A stretch of DNA of 64,000 bases from Jannaschia maritima. GTDB taxonomy: Bacteria > Pseudomonadota > Alphaproteobacteria > Rhodobacterales > Rhodobacteraceae. Position numbers and translations under genes: made by a program. Below, one piece after another: positions 6,601 through 14,575 of the stretch. Every line of letters begins with the position of its first letter. Position 1 is the first letter of the stretch. Location of the stretch: the NCBI RefSeq assembly GCF_030973515.1, contig NZ_JARGZA010000015.1, positions 28,222 to 92,221 on the forward strand. The letters run 5' to 3'. The notes beneath the pieces are model-generated. The model was not told the origin of the DNA and did not search any database. It saw only the letters and a program-made list of their open reading frames with translations.

Positions 6601-9157
6601 TCGTGTTGCCGACCGTCTGGAAGCCACCGCCGTCCTGCTGCGCCAGCAGCCAGACCCGCGCGCCGGCGATGCCGGGTTCGGCGTCGTCGCGGTCGTTCCC
6701 GTTCTCGTCGCAGAAGTAACGACCGGAGATGGAGGCATCGCCCGGATCCACGATGCCCGCGTCGTTGTCCTCCGACCGCTGACCGACGCCCAGCGTGATC
6801 GTGTCGGTCCGTCCGGTCCCCTGGTCGGCATCGCTGTCGACGGTGTCGTCACCGCCGACGTCCTTGGCCACCAGGACCTTGCCGTCCACCCCCGTCGGGA
6901 ACTGCACGGAATAGTCGTCGGCCTTCAGGCCCGTGAACTCATAGGTCCCGTCGGCGCCCGTGGTCGTGGTGCCGATCACCTGACCCGCGTCGTCCAGCAG
7001 TCGCACCGTGACGCCGCCGACGTCCATGTCGCCCGCATCCTCGAACGCGTTGCCGTTGCTGTCCATGAAGACCTTGCCGGCCAGGGACGCGGTGCCCGCA
7101 TCCTCGATGCCGCCATCGACATCGCGCTTGTCCTCGCCGGACGCTAGGTCGAACGCGTCGGTCCAACCGCTGCCGTCGGCACGTAGGTCGGTCACGTCGC
7201 TGTCGATCGTGTCGTCGCCACCCGCATCGGCATCGACGAAGGTCTTGCCCTCGCTGCCCGCCACGTCGTCGGGATCCTGGAACGACACGGTGTACCCCGT
7301 GCCGGGCGCGACGTTCGAGAACAGATAGTCGCCTTGCCCGTCCGTCGTGGTGCGCGCGACCTCCTGCCCGTCTTGCAGCAGGATGACGGTCGCACCGGCG
7401 ACGCCCATGTCGCCCCCGTCCTGCACGTCGTTGTTGTTCGCGTCCATGAAGTAGGTGCCGCCGACGGACGCTGGCTGGACCTCCCCCGGGACCCAGCACA
7501 GGTCGTCGACCGCGCCGGACCCGATGAGGTTCACCTGCAGCGAGACGACGTCCGCCCCGTTCAGCGCGATCGTCTGCGCGGAGTTGTTGCCCGCCGCGGG
7601 GATGTCCACCGTGCGGCTGGTGCCGTCCGCGAAGGTCAGCACGATGGAGCCGCCCGCCTCCTCGATGTCGAGGAGGACGAGGTCCACCACGTCGGACGGC
7701 GCATCGAAGTCGAACGTGATCGTGCCGCCCTGACCCGCATCGTCGGGATCGCTGGAATCGTTGTCCTCGGAGATGATGACGACGTTGCCGCGACCATCGA
7801 AGGCGAGATCGTCGTCGCCACCCGTCGGATCGTCGGTGTCGAAGATCATCGCGTCGTTGCGCGCGTTGGACCCGTTGCGGTCCGCCGTGACCGTCAGGCC
7901 GTCGAACTGCGTGTTCACGACGGTGCCACGGTCGAGGTCGTTGAAGTCGATCGTGATGCAGTCGTCGCGCGGGGCGTCGTCCTCCTTCAGCGTGATCTTG
8001 TCGATCCGAACGAACTCGCCGCCGTCCTTCTTAGCCCACAGGACCAGCGTGTCGCCCTTGTTCAGGGCGATGTCCTGCAACGTGAAGTCCGAGAAGCCGC
8101 CGTTGTCGCTGCCCCGTCCGTCGCCGTCCCGATCCAGTTCGATGGTGCCGACGACGTGGCCGTTCACCTTGACCATGATTGTCGATTGGCCGTCACTTTC
8201 GTCCTGGGCGTGGACCGTCAGATCATAGGTGCCGTCGGGCCCGTCGAACTTGGTCTTCAGGTCGCCGCTCCCGGCCTTCAGCTTCACCAACTCCCCGCCG
8301 GATGCCTGGCTGCCATGCACGGCCTTAAAGTTGGACCGGTGCATGTCCTCCGCCTCGATGCAGATCATGACGGGGCCCTCGTCCACGTCCTTGACCTTGA
8401 TCCACAGCGGCTTCTCGGTCGTGCCGCCCTTGCCGTCGGACACCGTGACCTTGACGTCGTAGATATTGTTGTGGCCCTCGTCGGTCGGGTTCTCGAAGTC
8501 CGGGGCGTCGCGGAACGACAGCTTGCCGGTGTGCTGGTCGATCGTGAACCTGTCCGCGTCGGCCCCGCCCGTGATGGCGTAGATCGGACGGTCGCCGTCG
8601 ACATCGCTGGAGTTCAGGTCGCGCACCAACGTGGCGTTCTCGTGGACCCAGATCACCCCATCGGCGGGAACGTTGTCGAAGGTCGGCGCGCTGTTGGCGG
8701 GGATCGGGGTACCGTTCAGATGCGCATAGGAAACGCCGTGCGATCCGACCTCGTAGGTGGCGGCGACGGTCAGATGCGCACCGGCAGGCGGAACCTGCCC
8801 ATAGAACGTGAAGTAATCCAGACTCTTGCCGCCGGCGAGGTGATCCTCGATCTCGATCTCGATCATGTAATAGCAATTGCCGTCCGAATCGTGCAGAACG
8901 TGAAACCGATCGGCGTACATGTCGTGGTCGCGCCCGACCTTGTGCCCGTCGATATAAGCATCCTGCGACCAGTCGTCGGATCGGCCGGACCGGTGGTTGT
9001 CCCCGTTGAGCTTGGAATCGTCGTCCCAGACGGACAATGTGACGCTCGGCTTGCCGGGCAGCTTGAACGTATCGCCGACACCGATGTTCGAACCGGTGAG
9101 CTTGTTGGTCAGGTCGGCTTCGCGAAACGCGGTGAAGCTTTGATAATGCTTGGTCAT
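3623..9157 (-). CDS. Giant extracellular repeat protein: cadherin-like, SdrD B-like repeats and probable thioester domain
   Basis: 1844 residues, strongly acidic. Order seen: a unique N-terminal domain (1-150); a cadherin-like domain (about 160-262, ending IKVKDVDEGP); a carbohydrate-binding-module-like segment starting CIEAEDMH (about 266-392); a further beta-rich domain (about 400-555); eight SdrD B-like repeats (about 563-1527, hallmark GKVFMDxNxN ... GSYEFTGLDAG); a cadherin/VCBS-like domain (about 1535-1640); and a C-terminal domain with AYCLDF (Cys1690) and DVQFAIWELT (Gln1764), the pattern of Cys-Gln thioester domains. It has no N-terminal signal peptide, no RTX nonapeptides and no PEP-CTERM tail, so its export route is unclear. 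It lies 115 bp upstream of the VPEIS protein and exosortase E on the same strand. Probable adhesin or matrix protein by inference. Confidence 0.8.
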   Translation of the reverse strand: MTKHYQSFTAFREADLTNKLTGSNIGVGDTFKLPGKPSVTLSVWDDDSKLNGDNHRSGRSDDWSQDAYIDGHKVGRDHDMYADRFHVLHDSDGNCYYMIEIEIEDHLAGGKSLDYFTFYGQVPPAGAHLTVAATYEVGSHGVSYAHLNGTPIPANSAPTFDNVPADGVIWVHENATLVRDLNSSDVDGDRPIYAITGGADADRFTIDQHTGKLSFRDAPDFENPTDEGHNNIYDVKVTVSDGKGGTTEKPLWIKVKDVDEGPVMICIEAEDMHRSNFKAVHGSQASGGELVKLKAGSGDLKTKFDGPDGTYDLTVHAQDESDGQSTIMVKVNGHVVGTIELDRDGDGRGSDNGGFSDFTLQDIALNKGDTLVLWAKKDGGEFVRIDKITLKEDDAPRDDCITIDFNDLDRGTVVNTQFDGLTVTADRNGSNARNDAMIFDTDDPTGGDDDLAFDGRGNVVIISEDNDSSDPDDAGQGGTITFDFDAPSDVVDLVLLDIEEAGGSIVLTFADGTSRTVDIPAAGNNSAQTIALNGADVVSLQVNLIGSGAVDDLCWVPGEVQPASVGGTYFMDANNNDVQDGGDMGVAGATVILLQDGQEVARTTTDGQGDYLFSNVAPGTGYTVSFQDPDDVAGSEGKTFVDADAGGDDTIDSDVTDLRADGSGWTDAFDLASGEDKRDVDGGIEDAGTASLAGKVFMDSNGNAFEDAGDMDVGGVTVRLLDDAGQVIGTTTTGADGTYEFTGLKADDYSVQFPTGVDGKVLVAKDVGGDDTVDSDADQGTGRTDTITLGVGQRSEDNDAGIVDPGDASISGRYFCDENGNDRDDAEPGIAGARVWLLAQQDGGGFQTVGNTITDGQGEYSFAGLDAGRYVVRFEDPDDVNGAAGKDFVAADVGDDLSDSDVTNVGGAGNGNTAPFDLAIGEAKTDVDAGIADPGTASLAGKVFMDNDGDALEGAGDMDVPGVTVTLLDEAGIVVATTQTGSDGSYEFTGLDAGTYSVRFPTEVDGKVLVAKDAGDDTIDSDADRGTGTTDPITLSVGQRSEDNDAGIEDPGTASLAGKVFMDNNDNATDDAGDMGIGGVTVSLLDAAGNTVRTAQTDSDGSYEFTGLAAGDYRVAFPTDVDGKTLAAQDVGDDRFDSDADRGTGLTDTISLAIGQRSEDNDAGVRDPGTASLAGKVFMDNDKDDLDGAGDMGIRGVEVQLLDSDGAIVATTRTDQDGAYEFTGLDAGSYAVRFPTEVAGKGLVAKDVGGDDTIDSDADRGTGTTDPITLAIGERSEDNDAGVADPGTAEVGDLVFLDANGNGVFDAGDTGVGGVTVQLLDQDGDVVDTAQTDGSGAYRFTGLDAGVYSVRFVAPDGLEFTTQSNVAADATNDDSDAASVDGETGQFTLSIGESEQDIDAGLVRTDTGDAAVGDTVFLDENRDGVRNAGEAGVQGVEVKLLDSDGGVLSTTTTDGNGKYRFDSLDAGRYAVMFGTAAGLGFTTQSAAAPDAANDDSDASTADATLGMTDFFDLSIGEEELDIDAGLVALNQDPDLTDDEAMGCADEEIVADVLDNDGDRDGDTLTITGVAGQAIAEGQTVQTSAGTNVKLENGKLVIDAEDAYIALDIGESVVEDISYTVSDGRNGTATANLELTVKGDANDYDSLIDSFPNFVQFEVMGALADPDAFTVRIDAPSDERFDGISIENAYCLDFYEPIPLNDQYRAAVTSAEGAEGRGVLNAAATDARYVSSFNGQTARDNLDLVNWIVAQDFEGTGAYSGWDVQFAIWELTSNVRTERQTGLYTEADPDQVDEILALAAANEGYANAGDGGIVSVIFDPDPQRDGELEQPFIVGIPFDDYDCLC
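4577..7471 (-). repeat. Tandem SdrD B-like coding repeats (eight units, about 350-370 bp each)
   Basis: Eight consecutive units encode about 115-120 residues each with Ca-binding-like DxNxNxxxDxGD loops. Units 4, 5 and 6 (roughly 5.3-6.4 kb) are closely similar at DNA level. For instance, the stretch encoding AGKVFMDN recurs at about 5630, 5980 and 6330, a spacing near 350 bp. Such repeats are expected to change copy number by recombination. Confidence 0.8.
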
Positions 9158-9848
9158 GTCCGTCCGTCCGTTCGTTTTGTCTGCGCCTGATCGAACCCGC
9201 CGTCTTTATGGGCTTCGATCGCGATTGTGACGCCCCACGAAACGATCGGCCGCAAAGAGACCGACCGTAGCCTTGGAATTGGCCCGGGGCGATGGATTCG
9301 TTCGACTGGATTGAGCTTGCTTCGGCATCGGCCGAAGAACCCGCAATTCGATGACGTATCGGGACGAAACGTCCGCCGCCGATCGGTCCTCGAGCGTCTG
9401 TCCCTCCGTTCCACCCTTCTGATCGACGACCGCAACCGTGATCGTCGAATTAGGTCGGTTGTTCCGACTCTCGAATTGCCCAACCGAAAGGGCTGGGAGA
9501 ACGCCGCAATGGCCGTTTCGGAACCTCCGAGGCGACCGCCCCCGCACACCTCGACATCCGCCGGGTCGCATACGAGTTGACGCTAAATAGCTTCAAACAC
9601 CCGGCGGCGGTCAAGACATTAAGGTTTGCGGAAGTGAAAAATCATGCCGCAGAGTTAACGCAATGAGACGTTTCCAAATTTTCCAAATAGGAAATACGTT
9701 TTCGGACAAACTATTACGGGCACGCAATTCGAAGAAGTCCGATCACGACCGCGCGCAGGCAAGAAGGGCGGGCGGCCCCGCCCGGCGGGCAGGTTAACGT
9801 TCCGGCCATGCGTTGCGGCCCGGGTTGCCGGGTCGTATAGCCCCCGTC
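9158..9848. other. Intergenic region between the giant surface-protein gene and prfC
   Basis: About 690 bp without a convincing gene; short frames here lack ribosome binding sites and domain content. Roughly 9560-9730 is clearly AT-richer than the surroundings and holds operator-like repeats at 9671-9694. Both divergent genes must be promoted from here. The giant gene start at 9157 has only weak GGAC-type Shine-Dalgarno complementarity (tandem GGAC repeats). Confidence 0.6.
9671..9694. promoter_or_regulatory. Operator-like tandem and inverted repeat
   Basis: The nine-mer TTTCCAAAT occurs twice head to tail at 9671-9679 and 9680-9688. The second copy also forms an inverted repeat, TTTCC-AAATA-GGAAA, with 9690-9694. 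It lies in the AT-rich part of the gap between the surface-protein gene and prfC. A regulator-binding site is inferred; the regulator is unknown. Confidence 0.4.
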
Positions 9849-11459
9849 ATGGACGACCTCCGCCCCAACAGATCGGCCCTGCCGTCCGAGATCGGTCGGC
9901 GGCGGACCTTCGCGATCATCTCGCACCCGGATGCGGGCAAGACGACGCTTACGGAGAAGTTCCTTCTGTACGGCGGCGCGATCCAGATGGCGGGCCAAGT
10001 CCGCGCGAAGGGTGAGGCGCGGCGGACACGGTCCGACTTCATGCAGATGGAGAAGGACCGCGGGATATCGGTCAGCGCATCCGCGATGTCGTTCGATTAC
10101 GCCGATTACCGCTTCAACCTGGTGGATACGCCCGGGCACAGCGACTTCTCGGAGGACACGTACCGGACCCTGACCGCCGTGGATGCCGCCGTCATGGTCA
10201 TCGACGGCGCGAAGGGCGTCGAATCGCAGACCCGGAAGTTGTTCGAGGTGTGCCGCCTGCGCGACCTGCCGATCCTGACCTTCTGCAACAAGATGGATCG
10301 CGAAAGCCGCGACGTCTTCGAGATCGTGGACGAGATACAGGAGAACCTGGCCATCGACGTCACGCCCGCCTCCTGGCCCATCGGCCGGGGGCGCGACTTC
10401 CTCGGCTGCTACGACCTGATCCGCGACCGCCTGGAGTTGATGGACCGCGCCGACCGCAACAGGGTGGCCGAAACGGTGAAGCTGTCCGGCCTGGACGACC
10501 CGGCGTTGGCCGACCACGTTCCGGCCGAACTGCTGGACACCCTGCGCGAGGAGGTCGAGATGGCGCGCGCGCTGCTGCCCGCGTTCGACGCCGGCGCGTT
10601 CCTCGAAGGGTCGCTGACGCCGATCTGGTTCGGTTCCGCCATCAACAGCTTCGGGGTACGCGAGCTGATGGCGGGCATCGCCGAGTACGGCCCCCCGCCA
10701 CAGCCCCAGCGGGCGGAACCACGACAGGTCGCGCCGGAGGAGACGAAGGTTTCGGGCTTCGTGTTCAAGGTCCAGGCGAACATGGATCCGAAGCATCGCG
10801 ACCGGGTCGCCTTCGTCCGCCTCGCCTCCGGCCATTTCGAACGCGGCATGAAGCTGACGCATGTGCGATCGAAGAAGCCGATGGCCGTGTCCAACCCGGT
10901 CATGTTCCTCGCCTCCGACCGCGAACTGGCGGAGGAAGGCTGGGCGGGCGACATCATCGGCATTCCGAACCACGGCCAGTTGCGGATCGGCGACGCCTTG
11001 ACGGAGGGGGAGGCCTTGCGCTTCACCGGCATCCCGTCCTTCGCGCCCGAACTGCTGCAGACCTGCCGCGCGGGCGACCCGATGAAGGCGAAGCACTTGG
11101 ACAAGGCCCTGATGCAGTTCGCCGAGGAGGGTGCCGCCAAGGTGTTCAAGCCGGCGATCGGGTCGGGTCACGTCGTGGGCGTGGTGGGCGCCCTGCAGTT
11201 CGAGGTCCTGGCCAGCCGGATCGAGATGGAATACGGCCTGCCCGTCCGGTTCGAACCGTCGCAGTTCACGTCGGCCCGCTGGCTGTCGGGACCGGATGCG
11301 GCCGTCGACGCGGTGATCCAGAAGAACAAGCAGCACATCGCGCACGACAACGACGGCGATCCGGTCTTCCTGACGCGCCTGCAATGGGACATCGACCGGA
11401 TCGAACGGGACCACCCCAACGTGACGCTGAGCGCCACGAAGGAGATGATGGTCGCCTGA
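9849..11459 (+). CDS. prfC: Peptide chain release factor 3
   Basis: Translational GTPase that removes RF1/RF2 from the ribosome after peptide release. From the start MDDLRPNRSALP (536 residues, normal for RF3) it shows the P-loop SHPDAGKTTLTEK (about 25-37), switch II DTPGHSDFSEDTY and the NKMDR specificity motif. The C-terminal RF3 domain ends at KEMMVA. A start at 9813 is possible but would add a non-family N-terminus. It is divergent from the surface-protein gene. Confidence 0.95.
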   Translation: MDDLRPNRSALPSEIGRRRTFAIISHPDAGKTTLTEKFLLYGGAIQMAGQVRAKGEARRTRSDFMQMEKDRGISVSASAMSFDYADYRFNLVDTPGHSDFSEDTYRTLTAVDAAVMVIDGAKGVESQTRKLFEVCRLRDLPILTFCNKMDRESRDVFEIVDEIQENLAIDVTPASWPIGRGRDFLGCYDLIRDRLELMDRADRNRVAETVKLSGLDDPALADHVPAELLDTLREEVEMARALLPAFDAGAFLEGSLTPIWFGSAINSFGVRELMAGIAEYGPPPQPQRAEPRQVAPEETKVSGFVFKVQANMDPKHRDRVAFVRLASGHFERGMKLTHVRSKKPMAVSNPVMFLASDRELAEEGWAGDIIGIPNHGQLRIGDALTEGEALRFTGIPSFAPELLQTCRAGDPMKAKHLDKALMQFAEEGAAKVFKPAIGSGHVVGVVGALQFEVLASRIEMEYGLPVRFEPSQFTSARWLSGPDAAVDAVIQKNKQHIAHDNDGDPVFLTRLQWDIDRIERDHPNVTLSATKEMMVA

Positions 11460-11576
11460 TCCCCGGATCGCCGTGTGAGCGGCGTGCCGCACGCGGCGCG
11501 GCCGGGTCCGGCGGCCACTTGAGCATCCGATCCGTTCGCGGCAGAACCCTGCCGGAGGATGGACAGGGGACGGATC

Positions 11577-12014
11577 ATGCACAGACTGACACTCGCACCG
11601 CTGGCGGCCGGGCTCGCGCTGCCCGCGGCGGCCGACGGGCAGGCCGACGCGGCCTGGGACCTGCTGTCGCGCATCGAGCGCACGGAGGTCGTGACCGACG
11701 ACAGCTATGCCGTGCTCAAGCGCTTCCCGCCCGAGATCGCGGACGGCGCGGACGTCTTCGAGATCTCGGGCTTCCTGGTTCCCATGGGCTTCGGTGCCGA
11801 GACGACGGACTTCATGCTGATCCCCGAGGCCGGCATGTGCCCCTTCTGCGGCTCGTCGGATCACGGCCTGGCCATCCAGGTGGCGATGGCCGACCCCCTG
11901 CCCGCGGTGGAGGGGGAATCGCGCGTGACGCTGCGCGGTGCGCTGCACGCCGTGACGGACCCGCAGACGTTCCAGTCGGTGGTGATGACGGATGCGGTGA
12001 CGGTCGGGGGCTGA
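11577..12014 (+). CDS. Secreted protein of unknown function, DUF3299-like
   Basis: About 145 residues beginning with a probable signal peptide (MHRLTLAPLAAGLALPAAA). The core reads FEISGFLVPMGFGAETTDFMLIP followed by MCPFCGSSDH, resembling DUF3299 proteins, which have a GFMVP...FLLVP-type core. A Cys pair (CPFC) is visible. The start at 11577 has GGGGA six bases upstream; ATG 11559 is an alternative. It lies about 120 bp after prfC and may be its own transcript. Function unknown. Confidence 0.6.
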   Translation: MHRLTLAPLAAGLALPAAADGQADAAWDLLSRIERTEVVTDDSYAVLKRFPPEIADGADVFEISGFLVPMGFGAETTDFMLIPEAGMCPFCGSSDHGLAIQVAMADPLPAVEGESRVTLRGALHAVTDPQTFQSVVMTDAVTVGG

Positions 12015-12060
12015 CCTGCCCCGCCCGAACCGGGTCCTGCCGGACGGAACCTTCGCCGCC

Positions 12061-12642
12061 ATGGCGGAACGCGGGGGCATGCTGGGCAACCGCGGCGTGC
12101 TGCACGACGACCGGGGCCGCCTGACGTCGCGCCGGTGGGCGCACCGGGCCTGGGTCTGCTGCGTCCTGTCGTTCAAGGGCCGGCGGCGGCGCATCATGGC
12201 GCCGCGCCGATACACCGAGCTGTTCTTCCTGGACGAGGCCGTGGCCCTGGCCGCGGGGCACCGTCCCTGCGGGGAATGCCGCCGCGCCGCATACCGATCG
12301 TGGGCCGACGCCTGGAGCGCGGCCTTCGGCGCCTGGCCCGGCCCCGCGGCGGCCGATGCGGCGCTGCACGCCGCCCGCGCGGTTCCCGGCGCCCGGCGCT
12401 TGCGCACGTGGCGGACGGACGACGCGGGCGCCCTTCCGGCGGGGACGTTCCTGCGGGGGCACGACGCCGCGTTCCTTCTGCTGCGTCCGGACGATGCCGT
12501 CCCCCATGGCCCCGCCGGGTACGCCCCGCCGGTCCCGCGCCCCAGGGGTCCCGCAACGGTCCTGACCCCCCGTCCCATGGTCGCGGTGATCGCCGCCGGC
12601 TATGCCCCCTGGACCGACCCGTCCGCCGATGCGTTGACGTAG
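12061..12642 (+). CDS. Conserved hypothetical protein (FFLDEAVALAAGHRPCGECRR motif)
   Basis: 193 residues from the ATG shown. Recognisable stretches are RWAHRAWVCCVLSFKGRRR, YTELFFLDEAVALAAGHRPC and GECRRAAY, with a CxxC (CGEC). I recognise this as a conserved alphaproteobacterial hypothetical but know no function. The frame is open upstream to just after the preceding stop and reads RPNRVLPDGTFAA before the ATG, which looks conserved. The true start may therefore be a non-canonical CTG at 12016. The helicase promoter overlaps its 3' end. Confidence 0.65.
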   Translation: MAERGGMLGNRGVLHDDRGRLTSRRWAHRAWVCCVLSFKGRRRRIMAPRRYTELFFLDEAVALAAGHRPCGECRRAAYRSWADAWSAAFGAWPGPAAADAALHAARAVPGARRLRTWRTDDAGALPAGTFLRGHDAAFLLLRPDDAVPHGPAGYAPPVPRPRGPATVLTPRPMVAVIAAGYAPWTDPSADALT

Positions 12643-12662
12643 CCATCGCCAACCTCTACATG
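12634..12662 (+). promoter_or_regulatory. Sigma-70-type promoter candidate for the RNA helicase
   Basis: TTGACG, a 17-base spacer, then TACATG. The -35 hexamer is inside the last codons of the preceding gene. The implied leader is about 95 nt and contains a small CCCAC-GTG-GTGGG hairpin just after the -10. Confidence 0.5.
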
Positions 12663-12763
12663 GCGACACGCCCACGTGGTGGGTGCGACGATCGACGCGG
12701 GACGCGCAGCACACCGGCGTCCCATCACCCAGGCGGCCCGATGCCGCCCAGTAATGGACGCAC

Positions 12764-14242
12764 ATGACGAAGTTCACCGATCTGGGCCTCGGCCCCAAGG
12801 TCCTGAAGGCCGTGGAGGCCGCGGGCTACGACACCCCCACCCCGATCCAGGCGGGCGCCATACCCCCTGCCCTGGAAGGCCGCGACGTCCTGGGCATCGC
12901 GCAGACCGGCACGGGCAAGACCGCCAGCTTCACGCTGCCGATGATCACCATGCTGTCGAAGGGACGCGCGCGGGCGCGCATGCCGCGCAGCCTGGTCCTG
13001 GCGCCCACGCGCGAGCTGGCCGCCCAGGTGGCGGAGAATTTCGACACCTATGCCCAGGGATCGAAGCTGACGAAGGCGCTGTTGATCGGCGGCGTGTCCT
13101 TCAAGGAGCAGGAGCAGCTGATCGACCGCGGCGTCGACGTTCTGATCGCCACGCCCGGCCGTCTGCTGGACCATTTCGAGCGGGGCAAGCTGTTGCTGAC
13201 CGGCGTGCAGGTCATGGTCGTGGACGAAGCCGACCGCATGCTGGACATGGGGTTCATCCCCGACATCGAGCGCATCTTCGAGCTGACGCCCTTCACGCGG
13301 CAGACCCTGTTCTTCTCCGCCACCATGGCGCCCGAGATCGAGCGGATCACCAACAAGTTCCTGTCCAACCCCGAGAAGATCGAGGTCGAGCGTCAGAACA
13401 CGACGTCCGAGACGATCACGCAGATCCTGGTCAAGCACACGCCGAAGCGCCGCGACATGTCGGCGAAGGACAAGCGCGAGATCCTGCGCGCCATCATCGA
13501 GCGCGACGCCGAAGCCTGCAAGAACGCCATCGTCTTCTGCAACCGCAAGGTCGAGGTCGACGTGGTCGCCAAGTCGATGAAGAAGCACGGGCTGGACGCG
13601 GCACCCATCCACGGGGACCTGGACCAGTCGCAGCGCACGGCGACGTTGAACGCGTTCCGCGACGGGTCGCTGCGCTTCCTGGTGGCGTCCGACGTCGCCG
13701 CGCGGGGCCTGGACATCCCGGACGTCAGCCACGTGTTCAACTTCGACGTTCCCAGCCATTCGGAGGACTACGTCCATCGCATCGGCCGCACGGGGCGGGC
13801 GGGCAAGACGGGCGTGGCCTATACCATCGCGGTGCCGTCGGACGAGAAGTACCTGGACGGAATCGAACGCCTGATCGGCAAGCCCATCCCCGAAGGCGAC
13901 AACCCGTGGACCCCGCCGGGCCGCCGGGGCGACGACGCCCAGGAGAAGGAAGCGGCGGAGGACGACAAGCCCAAGCGCACGTCGCGCAGCCGGTCGCGCA
14001 GCCGCAAGTCCGAGGACCCGCAGCAGGCCGCCCCCGAGACGAACGCCCCGGACGCGGAGGCGGAGGTGCGGGACGCCGAGCCGGCACGCGACGCGCGCGG
14101 TGGCCGCCGGTCCCGCCGGGGCGGCGGGGACGACCGGGGCCGCGGCGGCCGGGACGACGGTCCGCGCGTGAAGGGTCTGGGCGATCACGTCCCCAGCTTC
14201 ATAGAGATGTCGTTCGAGGATCGGCTGTCCGAAGCGGGCTGA
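12764..14242 (+). CDS. DEAD-box ATP-dependent RNA helicase (RhlE-like)
   Basis: 492 residues. It carries the Q-motif context TPTPIQ, motif I AQTGTGKT, Ia PTREL, Ib TPGR, II VVDEADRM, III SAT, and the C-terminal helicase motifs including DVAARGLD and HRIGRTGRAG. After about residue 380 comes a low-complexity tail with an Arg/Ser run (RTSRSRSRSRKSE) and an RGG-like stretch (GGRRSRRGGGDDRGRGG), suited to non-specific RNA binding. Such helicases unwind structured RNA in ribosome assembly or cold adaptation. A promoter and probable terminator flank it, so it is probably monocistronic. Confidence 0.92.
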   Translation: MTKFTDLGLGPKVLKAVEAAGYDTPTPIQAGAIPPALEGRDVLGIAQTGTGKTASFTLPMITMLSKGRARARMPRSLVLAPTRELAAQVAENFDTYAQGSKLTKALLIGGVSFKEQEQLIDRGVDVLIATPGRLLDHFERGKLLLTGVQVMVVDEADRMLDMGFIPDIERIFELTPFTRQTLFFSATMAPEIERITNKFLSNPEKIEVERQNTTSETITQILVKHTPKRRDMSAKDKREILRAIIERDAEACKNAIVFCNRKVEVDVVAKSMKKHGLDAAPIHGDLDQSQRTATLNAFRDGSLRFLVASDVAARGLDIPDVSHVFNFDVPSHSEDYVHRIGRTGRAGKTGVAYTIAVPSDEKYLDGIERLIGKPIPEGDNPWTPPGRRGDDAQEKEAAEDDKPKRTSRSRSRSRKSEDPQQAAPETNAPDAEAEVRDAEPARDARGGRRSRRGGGDDRGRGGRDDGPRVKGLGDHVPSFIEMSFEDRLSEAG

Positions 14243-14394
14243 CCGCCGGGGCGCGCGCCTCCCTTACGGGACAGGCGTCACGAAGCGAGCCACCGTGTCG
14301 TCGGACAGGCCCGGAAGGCATGGCGGTGCCCGATCGGTCGGCCGACGCATATCGTCGAAGGGCCTGGCGGGGCATAGGCCATCGATCGGTTCGC

Positions 14395-14418
14395 CGCCGC
14401 GGTTCGGCGCGGTTTTTT
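14395..14418 (+). terminator. Candidate intrinsic terminator downstream of the RNA helicase
   Basis: A short GC stem (CGCCG/CGGCG around a CGGTT loop, or the alternative CCGC/GCGG pairing) is followed by GG and six Ts. It lies about 150 bp after the helicase stop. The stem is short but the T-run is convincing in a GC-rich genome. Confidence 0.4.
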
Positions 14419-14575
14419 GATTGCGTTGTTCATGGGGCTTGTATGGGGCCGAGCGGGGTTCGGTGGGGTGGCCGAATAGGCCGGATTTTACCTGTCGGGA
14501 TTCCGTGAGCGAAAACAACGGTGTTGCGGGGGTGCGTCGGATGCGACGCATCCCGGATCGCGGCAGGTCGTCGCA

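Noticed and set aside
3533..7147. A plus-strand frame open for about 1200 codons opposite the SdrD repeats.
   Set aside because: It is the antisense of a repetitive, GC-biased gene; its Val/Arg/Asp-rich translation mirrors the repeat period and has no domain, start signal or ribosome binding site.
7334..9190. A second long plus-strand frame opposite the N-terminal half of the giant gene.
   Set aside because: Same reason: codon bias of the true gene keeps the complementary frame open; no independent coding evidence.
9227..9580. A 117-codon plus-strand frame upstream of prfC.
   Set aside because: No Shine-Dalgarno, no recognisable domain, and composition like intergenic sequence; it is more likely the leader/promoter region of the giant gene.
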